This document shows positions 18,397 to 27,814 of a DNA stretch of 64,000 nt, in pieces. The notes beneath the pieces were generated by a model. That model did no database searches, was not told the DNA's origin, and saw nothing but the letters and a program-made list of their open reading frames with translations. The position numbers and the translations under genes are program-made. This DNA comes from Burkholderia sp. Bp8963 (GTDB lineage: Bacteria; Pseudomonadota; Gammaproteobacteria; Burkholderiales; Burkholderiaceae). Each line of letters begins with the position of its first letter. Positions within the stretch are counted from its first letter, which is position 1. The stretch is from positions 1 to 64,000 of the forward strand of contig NZ_QTQP01000033.1 of assembly GCF_003854275.1 (NCBI RefSeq), written 5' to 3'.

Positions 18397-18873
18397 ATGG
18401 CAACGGTGCGAGTCCAGACCGACGACTTCGATCTGAACGCCGAGGTGGCGGCGCTGCGCGCGCGCAATCCGAAGATTGGTGCGATCGCGTGCTTCGTCGG
18501 CACGGTGCGCGACCTGAACGACGGCGATTCGGTCGCCGCGCTGGAGCTCGAGCACTATCCGGGGATGACGGAGAAGGCGCTCGAGAAGATCGCCGCCGAC
18601 GCAGGCCGGCGCTGGCCGGGGATCGACGTCGCGATCGTGCACCGCGTCGGCAAGCTGTATCCGCTCGACCAGATCGTGCTGGTCGCGACGGTTGCCGCGC
18701 ATCGCGGCGACGCGTTCGCGTCGTGCGAGTTCGTGATGGATTACCTGAAGACCGAGGCGCCGTTCTGGAAGAAGGAAACGACCCCCGACGGCGAACGCTG
18801 GGTGGACGCGCGCAGCACCGACGACGCGGCGCTCGCGCGCTGGGGCGTCGAATCGGGCAACGCGCCGCGCTGA
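18397..18873 (+). CDS. moaE: Molybdopterin synthase catalytic subunit MoaE
   Basis: MoaE is the large subunit of molybdopterin synthase, converting precursor Z (cPMP) to molybdopterin with sulfur from MoaD. Recognisable segments are GAIACFVGTVRD, LELEHYPGMTE, VATVAAHRGDAF and the lysine region DYLKTEAPFWKKE. Length is 158 residues, as usual. It is the third gene of moeA-moaD-moaE and ends convergently with the truncated haemoglobin gene. Confidence 0.96.
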   Translation: MATVRVQTDDFDLNAEVAALRARNPKIGAIACFVGTVRDLNDGDSVAALELEHYPGMTEKALEKIAADAGRRWPGIDVAIVHRVGKLYPLDQIVLVATVAAHRGDAFASCEFVMDYLKTEAPFWKKETTPDGERWVDARSTDDAALARWGVESGNAPR

Positions 18874-18877
18874 GAGT

Positions 18878-18903
18878 CCGCTTATTCGTCCCGCTTATTC
18901 GTC
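18878..18903. repeat. 13-bp perfect tandem repeat at a convergent gene junction
   Basis: CCGCTTATTCGTC occurs twice head to tail (18878-18890 and 18891-18903). The second copy contains the stop codon and last codons of the haemoglobin gene. Confidence 0.85.
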
Positions 18904-19443
18904 TGATAATCCGCGCCCGATGATCTTCGCCGGGAACGGTTCGCCGCGCGAGCGTGACGGCAGGTGATCGGGATCGTCACGCCGGCGCGGCGCGACCGCG
19001 TCGAGCAGCGCCTGCTGCTCGGGCGGAATCGGGTAGTCCCAGCCGAACCGGCTCAGCTGCAGGCTCTGCGCGATCCGCAGCGCCGGCTCCATGAAGCGGA
19101 CTGCGGCGGGCGGCGTATAGCGTGCCTCCACCGTTTTCAGGAACAGCGCCAGCCAGCGGCTGAAGTGCGCAGGCTCGAGGCCGTCGAGCGGCTGGTGCGC
19201 CTGCTGCACGTTGCCGCGATAGCCCTTGGTACCGAGCACGAGGCTCGACCAGAAGGTCACCATCTTCGGCAGATGCTCGTCCCAGCGGCCGGCCAGCTTG
19301 CCGTCGAATACTGGGCCGAGCAGCGGGTCGGCACGCACGCGATCGTAGAACGCGTACACGAGTTCGCGGATATTGGCTTCGGTCGGCTCCGGGTCGCGGG
19401 GACGGATCGGTGCGGTGTCGGGCAGGGCAGGCGTGTCGGTCAT
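18895..19443 (-). CDS. Group III truncated haemoglobin
   Basis: This is a single-domain 2-over-2 globin of group III (TrHb3/ctb type), a haem protein linked to nitric oxide and oxygen chemistry. The globin core runs from about residue 17 to 150, with YAFYDRVRADPLLGPVF at the start, the MVTFWSSLVLGTKGYRGN segment and the proximal-His region HQPLDGLEPAHFSRW. The start chosen is the ATG at 19443 (182 residues); the longer upstream frame is less likely. A C-terminal tail of about 30 charged residues follows the core. It is divergent from an NsrR-type gene, which suggests NO-responsive control. Confidence 0.88.
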   Translation of the reverse strand: MTDTPALPDTAPIRPRDPEPTEANIRELVYAFYDRVRADPLLGPVFDGKLAGRWDEHLPKMVTFWSSLVLGTKGYRGNVQQAHQPLDGLEPAHFSRWLALFLKTVEARYTPPAAVRFMEPALRIAQSLQLSRFGWDYPIPPEQQALLDAVAPRRRDDPDHLPSRSRGEPFPAKIIGRGLSDE

Positions 19444-19623
19444 GGCGAAAAAGGGGGCGGATTTGGCCGGCGAAGGGCGGGACGCCGGCAGGATTTTGAC
19501 GCACAATAGCGTCGGCCAACCCCTCGTTAAATGTGCGGATGTCACGCATCTTATTGCGCGCCCGCCGTCCCGGCAACCGGGGTCGTGAGCCGGCCCGCCC
19601 TCGGGCCAGTCCGCAGGCCTTTA

Positions 19624-19635
19624 TGCACGAGTGCA
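19624..19635. promoter_or_regulatory. Inverted repeat between trHb and nsrR-like genes
   Basis: TGCACGAGTGCA is a perfect 5-2-5 inverted repeat in the divergent promoter region, 62 bases before the regulator. It could be an operator. It does not match the published GATGCATTT-type NsrR consensus well; a GATG/CATC pair at about 19538-19550 is another weak candidate. Confidence 0.3.
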
Positions 19636-19696
19636 CATGCGGCTGTTCGCCGCAGCACACTAATCGGGGCATGATTCTTAAAGACCGCTTTCGCCA

Positions 19697-20191
19697 ATGA
19701 GACTCACCGACTACACCGATTACTCGCTGAGAGTCATGCTGTACCTTGCCGTGCGCGGCGAAGGGCTCGCGACGATCCAGGAGATTTCGGACGCCTACGG
19801 CATTTCGAAGAACCATCTGATGAAGGTCGTGCAGCGGCTCGGTGAGCTGGGCTGGGTCGACACGGTCCGCGGCCGCAACGGCGGGCTGCGGCTCTATCCG
19901 GAATCGGCACGGCTGACGGTCGGCCAGGTCGTGCGCGCGACCGAGAACGATTTCGCGCTGGTCGGCTGCTTCGCCGACGGCGAGTCGGCGCGCGCCTGCG
20001 TGATCGAGCCGCAGTGCCGCCTGAAGGGCGTGCTGGCAGCCGCGCGCGACGCCTTCTTTGCCGAGCTCGACCGCCACACGCTCGGCGAGCTCGCGCAGCC
20101 TGCGTCGCCGCTCGCGTTGCTGCTCGGCGTCAAGCCGATCGCGATCGTGCGAGACGCGCGATCCACCGAACCGTCGACGCTCGCCGGCTGA
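19697..20191 (+). CDS. nsrR: Rrf2 family regulator, NsrR-type
   Basis: This is a probable [Fe-S] nitric-oxide-sensing repressor of the Rrf2 family. The N-terminal MRLTDYTDYSLRVMLYLA and the winged helix are characteristic of NsrR, as are the three cysteines in GCFADGESARAC and EPQCRL that ligate the cluster. Length is 164 residues. NsrR usually represses NO-detoxifying genes, and the divergent truncated haemoglobin gene fits as a target. Among Rrf2 proteins the spacing of the cysteines favours NsrR over IscR. Confidence 0.88.
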   Translation: MRLTDYTDYSLRVMLYLAVRGEGLATIQEISDAYGISKNHLMKVVQRLGELGWVDTVRGRNGGLRLYPESARLTVGQVVRATENDFALVGCFADGESARACVIEPQCRLKGVLAAARDAFFAELDRHTLGELAQPASPLALLLGVKPIAIVRDARSTEPSTLAG

Positions 20192-20275
20192 CACCGCGCC
20201 GCGCGATGCTGCGCGCGGCCACTCCGCGTCGTTCCTGACCACACGCATTTTTGCGTTGAATCAACCTCGATCCCG

Positions 20276-20303
20276 CTTGAAAGCCGCATAAGCATCCTCA
20301 CCT
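20276..20303 (+). promoter_or_regulatory. Candidate sigma-32 (heat-shock) promoter of clpB
   Basis: CTTGAAA (20276-20282) matches the sigma-32 -35 element exactly. After 13 bases, CCTCACCT (20296-20303) matches five of seven fixed positions of CCCCATNT. It lies 30 bases before the clpB start. Confidence 0.6.
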
Positions 20304-20333
20304 TGGTGTTAATCGAAAATTGGAGGTCTCTGA

Positions 20334-22931
<2,598 letters not shown>

Positions 22932-22951
22932 GCGCGCGACACTCGTCGCAA

Positions 22952-23014
22952 GCCCCGGCGCCGGATGCCGGGGCGCCAAAAACAAACACCCCGCCGCAAG
23001 GCGGGGTGTTTTTT
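22952..23014. terminator. Bidirectional terminator between clpB and yidB-like gene
   Basis: A first hairpin GCCCCGGC/GCCGGGGC (22952-22959, 22967-22974) is followed by an 11-bp stem (22985-22995 with 23000-23010) with a GCAA loop. A-rich and T-rich flanks on the two sides let it serve both convergent genes. Confidence 0.88.
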
Positions 23015-23042
23015 CATCCGGCGTGAACCTGCCGGCTCAGGC

Positions 23043-23474
23043 TCAGGCCTGCTTGTTGCCGCCGAACAGGCCCGCGAGCTGCGTCAGCGTGCCGAGCACG
23101 TTCGACGTGTCGACCTGGCCGTCGGCCGGAACTTCGCCGCTCGGCGTCGCATGGTTGACGACGTGCGGCAGCACCTGCGCAAGAATGCCCGATGCCTGCT
23201 GCGGATCGACGCCGAACTTGCTCGCCAGCGCGCCGATCGCGTCGGAGCCGAGCACGTTCTGCAGCGCATCGGCCGAGATCGGCTGGTTCTCGCCGGTGCC
23301 GACCCACGAGCCGATGATGTCGCCGGCGCCACCGGCCTTGAACTTCTCGATCAGGCCGTTCAGGCCGCCCGGCTGGTTGTTGACGAATTCGAGCGCCGCG
23401 GACAGCAGCGCGCTTTGCGAATTGCCGCCGGCCTCGCCGCCGATCAGACCGCCAACGATATCGAGTAGACCCAT
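23043..23474 (-). CDS. YidB/DUF937 family protein
   Basis: This 143-residue, Gly/Ala-rich protein starts MGLLDIVGGLIGGE and contains DALQNVLGSDAIGALASKFG and the ILAQVLPHVVNHATP segment. These are typical of the YidB-like DUF937 family. It has no signal peptide and no catalytic motif that I recognise. Family function is not established. It is convergent with clpB and followed by the shared terminator; the next gene downstream of its promoter is on the same strand but 80 bases away. Confidence 0.85.
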   Translation of the reverse strand: MGLLDIVGGLIGGEAGGNSQSALLSAALEFVNNQPGGLNGLIEKFKAGGAGDIIGSWVGTGENQPISADALQNVLGSDAIGALASKFGVDPQQASGILAQVLPHVVNHATPSGEVPADGQVDTSNVLGTLTQLAGLFGGNKQA

Positions 23475-23557
23475 GATTCTTCACCTTCACTGAAACGGCG
23501 CCGCACGCGCGGCGCCCGTTGAACGATGCCGCGCACGCTCATCGCGCGCGGCGCGCA

Positions 23558-24181
23558 TCAGGCACCCGACGCCGCGGCGGCGGAGGCTGCCTTGTCCTTC
23601 TTGCTCTTCTTCTTCGACCCCTTCGTCGCCTTTGCGGACGACGCTTCGGCCGGCGCCGAGGCGGCGGCGGTCGTCGCCGCAGCGGCGGATGCTGCCTTAT
23701 CCTTCTTCGACGCGCGCTTGGTGCTGGCCGGCCTGGATGCCGCTTGGGGCGCGCTCGCGGCCGGTGCAGCCGGTGCAGCCGTCGTTGCGGCGCCAGTCGT
23801 CGCCGGAGCCGTCGTGGCGCTCGTGGCGGTCGTTGCCGCCGGCTTCGTCGCCGGTGCCGTCGCCGGCGCGGTCGCGGCCGGCTTCGCTGCCTTCGCGCCC
23901 GTCGGCGGCGTGGACGACCCGCCGATCGTCAGGCCGTTCTCCTCGAGGTGCGCGACCGATTTCGTGCCCAGACCCTTCACGCGATTCGCGAGATCGTCAG
24001 CATTCTTGAATGGGCCATTCCTGGTGCGCTCGTCGATGATCGCCTTCGATTTTACCGGCCCGAGACCCTTTACGGATTCGAGCGCGGCCTGGTCGGCCGT
24101 ATTGACCTCGACCGCCGCGGCAAACGCCGCGGTCAGCGACAGCGACAATGCGACGAACAGCATCAGCAGCTTCTTCAGCAT
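23558..24181 (-). CDS. Secreted helix-hairpin-helix (ComEA-like) protein with Ala/Lys tail
   Basis: A signal peptide (MLKKLLMLFVALSLSLTAAF) is followed by a ComEA-type helix-hairpin-helix DNA-binding domain at about residues 24-85: EVNTADQAALESVKGLGPVK, then a second hairpin with VKGLGTKS. The rest, about 120 residues, is Ala/Thr/Pro-rich and ends in lysine clusters in which KKDKAASAAAA appears twice. The tail resembles histone H1-like bacterial tails. The start is the ATG at 24181; upstream frame is not credible. A role in DNA binding at the periplasm, for example during DNA uptake, is an inference. Confidence 0.85.
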   Translation of the reverse strand: MLKKLLMLFVALSLSLTAAFAAAVEVNTADQAALESVKGLGPVKSKAIIDERTRNGPFKNADDLANRVKGLGTKSVAHLEENGLTIGGSSTPPTGAKAAKPAATAPATAPATKPAATTATSATTAPATTGAATTAAPAAPAASAPQAASRPASTKRASKKDKAASAAAATTAAASAPAEASSAKATKGSKKKSKKDKAASAAAASGA

Positions 24182-24406
24182 GGCATAGGCTCCCTGGTTC
24201 CGACGGATGAATGGCTGTTGCAACGGATGGCTGGCGACGCGCGGCCGCGCGTCGCCGTTAAGCATAGGACAAGCGCGTGCCCTTTTTAAGACAGGCTGTC
24301 CGAATCTTGCTGAAGCGTTGCGCGGCTGTAAAGGCCGCAAGCGCCGCCGGCTGGCGGTTTTGACGATTCTTTACGTAATCGGCGGGTGTCGTCACATTGG
24401 CCGCTG

Positions 24407-24442
24407 CACTGGCCATCTCACTGGCCATCTCACTGGCCGTCA
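24407..24442. repeat. 12-bp tandem repeat, three units
   Basis: CACTGGCCATCT is repeated at 24407-24418 and 24419-24430, with a third, imperfect unit CACTGGCCGTCA at 24431-24442. It ends 8 bases before the -35 of the MerR promoter. Confidence 0.85.
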
Positions 24443-24450
24443 CGCGGCGC

Positions 24451-24481
24451 TTGACTTAGAGTGAACTCTAACTCCTAACCT
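24451..24481 (+). promoter_or_regulatory. MerR-type promoter with palindromic operator
   Basis: TTGACT (-35, 24451-24456) and TAACCT (-10, 24476-24481) are separated by 19 bases. The spacer begins with a perfect palindrome, TTAGAGT-GA-ACTCTAA (24456-24471). Long spacers filled by an operator are typical of MerR-activated promoters, so the regulator gene just downstream probably controls itself. Confidence 0.8.
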
Positions 24482-24491
24482 TGAGCGTGCC

Positions 24492-24980
24492 ATGTCTAAC
24501 ACCGTATCGAAACCTTCCGCTGCCGGTCCGCTGACGATCGGCCAGGTCGCCGACCAGATCGGCGTGTCGACGCACACGTTGCGTTACTACGAGCAGGCGG
24601 GCCTGTTGCAGGCGATTTCGCGCACGCCGGCCGGTCACCGGCTCTATGCGCCCGCCGATCTCGACTGGCTCGCGTTCGTGATGCGCCTGAAGGCGACCGG
24701 CATGCCGATCGCGCAGATGCAGCAGTTCGCGGCGCTGCGCGCCGAAGGCGAGCCGACGTTCGGCGCGCGGCGCGCGCTGCTCGTCGCGCATCGCGACGCG
24801 GTGCGTGCGCATATCGCGGAACTGGAGGCGAGCCTCGACCTGATCGAAGACAAGATCGTGAACTACGAGGCGGCGGAACGCGATGCGGGACGACGGGCGA
24901 CCCCTTCACAACCGGATCAAGGAATTTCGCAATGGAACGACTCGTTGAAGACCGCTACACGCGCGGCTGGGCCAAACTGA
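24492..24980 (+). CDS. MerR family transcriptional regulator
   Basis: The N-terminal winged helix (LTIGQVADQIGVSTHTLRYYEQAGLL, given here in part as THTLRYYEQAGLL) and the recognition wing HRLYAPADLDWL identify a MerR-family activator. A coiled coil at about residues 105-135 should dimerise it. No cysteine pattern for metal binding is seen, so the signal is probably organic or redox. Length is 162 residues. Its last 49 bases overlap the start of the carboxymuconolactone decarboxylase-family gene, so the two are coupled. The promoter palindrome upstream fits autoregulation. Confidence 0.9.
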   Translation: MSNTVSKPSAAGPLTIGQVADQIGVSTHTLRYYEQAGLLQAISRTPAGHRLYAPADLDWLAFVMRLKATGMPIAQMQQFAALRAEGEPTFGARRALLVAHRDAVRAHIAELEASLDLIEDKIVNYEAAERDAGRRATPSQPDQGISQWNDSLKTATRAAGPN

Positions 24981-25348
24981 AGGAAATCGACGGCGACGCA
25001 GGCGAGCGCGTGGTCGCAGCGCTCGAGCCGATCGCGCCGGACTTCGCGCGACTCTTGATCGAGTTCGGCTTCGGCGACATCTACAGCCGGCCGCAACTCG
25101 ACCTGCGCTCGCGCGAGATCGCGACGATCGCCGCGCTGGCCGCGCTCGGCAATGCGCAGCCGCAGCTCAAGGTGCACATCGAGGCGGCGCTGAACGTCGG
25201 CTGCACGCGCGACGAGATCGTCGAGGTATTCATGCAGATGGCGCTCTACGCGGGCTTTCCGGCCGCACTGAACGCGCTGTTCGCCGCACACGAGGTGTTC
25301 CGGCAGCGCGACGGCGAGCCGGCTGCACAGGCTGTGCCGGCCGCCTGA
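24932..25348 (+). CDS. Carboxymuconolactone decarboxylase family protein
   Basis: This 138-residue protein belongs to the CMD/AhpD-like superfamily. It has the helical core with LRSREIATIAALAALG, VHIEAALNVGCTRDEI and EVFMQMALYAGFPAA. The single cysteine in NVGCTRDE and the absence of a CxxC pair argue against AhpD peroxidase activity and for the gamma-CMD type. It begins inside the 3' end of the MerR gene (49-base overlap), with AAGGAAT as ribosome site. Substrate is not known. It is convergent with acoR. Confidence 0.85.
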   Translation: MERLVEDRYTRGWAKLKEIDGDAGERVVAALEPIAPDFARLLIEFGFGDIYSRPQLDLRSREIATIAALAALGNAQPQLKVHIEAALNVGCTRDEIVEVFMQMALYAGFPAALNALFAAHEVFRQRDGEPAAQAVPAA

Positions 25349-25360
25349 CACCGTGCGCCG

Positions 25361-27277
25361 TTACACGCGGTGCGGCGCGACGATCCGGAGTTTTGCGATG
25401 CGCCGGTACAGCGTCGCACGCGAGATGCCGAGCGCCTGCGCGGCCGGGTCGGGGCGCCAGCGGTGCGCGGTGAGCGCGGCGACGATGCGGCCGCGTTCAT
25501 CGTCGGGCAGCGCACCGGCCGCCTCCGGCGCAAGCCGCGCGGCCAGATCGGCGGGCAGGTCGCGCACCGTCACGCGCGCGCTATCGCATACCGCGCACGC
25601 ATAGCGCAGCACGTTGCGCAACTGGCGGACATTGCCGGGCCACGGATACGCGGCGAGCTGCGCCGCAAGCGGGCCGTCGAGCGTCAGCACGTGGCCTGTC
25701 GCATGTGCTTCCTCGGCGAACACCGCTGCGATCACGTCGCGCACGTCCGCGCGTTCGCGTAGCGGCGGCAGTTCGAACACCGCGCCGCTCAGCCGGTAAT
25801 ACAGATCCTCGCGGAACGTGCCGGCCGCGACCATCTGCGCGAGATCGCGGTGCGTCGCGCAGATCACGTCGAGATCGACGCGCACCGGCGTGTCGCTGCC
25901 GAGCGGCACGACCTCGCCGTCGGCGAGCACGCGCAACAGGCGCGTCTGCAGCGCGAGCGGCATGTCGCCGATTTCGTCGAGAAACAGCGTGCCGCCGTCT
26001 GCGAGCGCGATCTTGCCGCGCGCGCCGTGCTTGCGTGCGCCGGTGAATGCGCCAGCCGCATAGCCGAACAGCTCGCTTTCGATCAGCGCCTCCGGCAGCG
26101 CGCCGCAGTTGACCGCGACGAACGGCCGCGCACGCCGCGCCCCCGCGTCGTGGATCGCGCGCGCAAACACTTCCTTGCCCGCGCCCGTCTCGCCGAGCAC
26201 GAGAATCGGCAGCCGCTTGCTCGCGACGCGCAGCGCGAGCTCCGCCTGCTGCGCGATGCGTGAGTCGCTGCTGTGCAGGAACGGCGTGAGCGCGCCGACG
26301 TGACGCGCGGCGCCGCCAGGGCGGCGCGACGCGGTGCCCGGTTCGCGCACGGTGCGCCGCTGCGGCGCGCGCAGCCGCGCGTAGAGCGGCGCGCCGGTCG
26401 CGCGCAGGCGCAGCGCGACGATCGCGTCGATGCGCGCGGCGTCACGCAGCGGCATGTCCGTCGAATCGAAGATCTCGTCGATATGGCGCGGCTCGCGCAA
26501 CTCGGGCAGCGCATCGCGCGCGTGCCGGTTCGCGGCGACGATGTTGCCGCACTCGTCGAACGCGATCAGCCATTCGGGCTGCGCCTCGACGTAGTGGCGG
26601 TTCGGATGCCCGAACAATACCCAGTGCTGGGCCGTGCTGTGCAGGAAATAACCGTCCTCGATCAGCGCCGCGCTTTGCCGTACGAGCTGATAGACGAGCC
26701 GCTGGCTGTCGCGGTTGTCGGGCGACTGCACGGCCGACGCGTCGAGCACGCCGATCAGCTCGCCCGCGGGCGCGAAGATCGGCGCCGCGCTGCAGGTGAG
26801 GGTCGTGAACGCGGCGCGGAAATGATCGGTCTTGTGCACGGTGATCGGCGCGAGATCCGTCAGCACGCTCGCCACGCCGCAGGTGCCTTCCTCGCTCTCC
26901 GACCAGCACGAGCCGATGTGCAGCCCCGCATGGCGGAAATCGGTGCGGCGCTCGCGATCGATCCGGTAGTCGATCGTCACGCCGTGCGCATCGGTCAGCA
27001 TCACGCAGTAGTCGGCGACGCGAATCATGTCGTGCAGGCGCGTCAGGCACTGGCCGGACGCGCGCAGGAAGGCCTCTTCCTTGTCGCGCACCTCGCGCAG
27101 TTCCGCGGCGGTCAGCACGCGCGGGCCGATCGACGACGCGGGGTCGAGCCGGTAGCGCTCGAGCGAGCGCTGCCACGACGACACGAGGCGCGGCGAATCG
27201 GCGGGCACGGGCAGGCGCCCGGCGAGCGCGCCGAGCACCCGGTCCGCGTGCTGGGTCTGGGGAACGACGTAGGGCAT
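25361..27277 (-). CDS. acoR: Sigma-54-dependent activator AcoR
   Basis: AcoR activates acetoin catabolism genes together with sigma-54 RNA polymerase. The protein, 638 residues from the ATG at 27277, has an N-terminal GAF sensor region (about 60-200), a PAS-like segment, an AAA+ domain with Walker A GETGAGKE, the sigma-54-contacting GAFTGAR loop and Walker B LFLDEIGDM, and a C-terminal Fis-type helix-turn-helix (ALGISRATLYRRI). It is divergent from the acoX operon across 537 bases that carry inverted repeats likely to be its binding sites. The family match and the context agree. Confidence 0.94.
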   Translation of the reverse strand: MPYVVPQTQHADRVLGALAGRLPVPADSPRLVSSWQRSLERYRLDPASSIGPRVLTAAELREVRDKEEAFLRASGQCLTRLHDMIRVADYCVMLTDAHGVTIDYRIDRERRTDFRHAGLHIGSCWSESEEGTCGVASVLTDLAPITVHKTDHFRAAFTTLTCSAAPIFAPAGELIGVLDASAVQSPDNRDSQRLVYQLVRQSAALIEDGYFLHSTAQHWVLFGHPNRHYVEAQPEWLIAFDECGNIVAANRHARDALPELREPRHIDEIFDSTDMPLRDAARIDAIVALRLRATGAPLYARLRAPQRRTVREPGTASRRPGGAARHVGALTPFLHSSDSRIAQQAELALRVASKRLPILVLGETGAGKEVFARAIHDAGARRARPFVAVNCGALPEALIESELFGYAAGAFTGARKHGARGKIALADGGTLFLDEIGDMPLALQTRLLRVLADGEVVPLGSDTPVRVDLDVICATHRDLAQMVAAGTFREDLYYRLSGAVFELPPLRERADVRDVIAAVFAEEAHATGHVLTLDGPLAAQLAAYPWPGNVRQLRNVLRYACAVCDSARVTVRDLPADLAARLAPEAAGALPDDERGRIVAALTAHRWRPDPAAQALGISRATLYRRIAKLRIVAPHRV

Positions 27278-27368
27278 GGTCGGCTCCGGCTTCGGACGGC
27301 AGGGGTTTCGTCGTTCTTGTAGCACATCCGTCTCGCCCGATCACATTGCATCGCAGCACGAAGTACGC

Positions 27369-27431
27369 GTGAGACGTTCGTCTCACCGCCATCTCACGCG
27401 GCTGAGACGCGCGGCGGCGCGTGAGATGGCG
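27369..27431. promoter_or_regulatory. Probable AcoR enhancer array (inverted repeats)
   Basis: A perfect palindrome GTGAGACG-TT-CGTCTCAC occupies 27369-27386. Directly after it come 13-bp perfect inverted arms (27387-27399 and 27419-27431, each containing GTGAGAT or its complement), with a further TGAGACG inside the spacer at 27403-27409. The array is about 220-290 bases upstream of the sigma-54 promoter, a typical enhancer distance. Confidence 0.75.
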
Positions 27432-27639
27432 CGCATGTGGCCGGGTTCGGAACGTGCAGCGCCTGATTGCGCGCGGGCTGGCGGGCCGAGTCGCGGGGTG
27501 TGCGCACACCACGCGGCCGTCGCGAGCGGGCGCCGAAGCTTGAGACGCACCGGCGGTGTCGTCGATCCACACACCATCGTTTCGAGCGGCGCCAATCGCG
27601 CGCAGGCCCGCCGTGCCGGCGTTTGCGGGCGACCTGAGG

Positions 27640-27670
27640 GTGCCACGTACGCGGTGGCACGCTGCTTGCA
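27640..27670 (+). promoter_or_regulatory. Sigma-54 promoter of the aco operon
   Basis: TGGCACGCTGCTTGCA (27655-27670) matches the -24/-12 consensus, with GG and GC separated by exactly 10 bases. It lies 145 bases before acoX. The -24 box is also the right arm of an inverted repeat GTGCCAC/GTGGCAC (27640-27646, 27654-27660). Confidence 0.9.
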
Positions 27671-27814
27671 GATATATCGGGCAAGACCGGCGCATACGTG
27701 CCGGCGACAACGGATCCGCGGCCCGCGATGGCTGCGGACACTTTGCGTGGGACCGGACCGCGTGCTGAAGCACCCAGGCCGGTTGACGCAACGCATAGGA
27801 CAGGAGACAAACCC

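Larger units (their letters stand above)
24182..24491. other. Divergent intergenic region with tandem repeats and MerR promoter
   Basis: This gap of 310 bases contains a short tandem repeat (24407-24442) and the MerR-type promoter/operator (24451-24481). The stretch from 24182 to 24390 shows nothing else that I can support. Confidence 0.6.
27278..27814. other. acoR-acoX divergent control region
   Basis: This gap of 537 bases holds an array of GTGAGA-type inverted repeats (27369-27431), a lone TGAGACG at 27541-27547, and a sigma-54 promoter (27655-27670). No further gene is seen. Confidence 0.8.

Noticed and set aside
24407-24442. CRISPR-like short repeat array
   Set aside because: Units are 12 bases, contiguous, without spacers; it is a simple tandem repeat.
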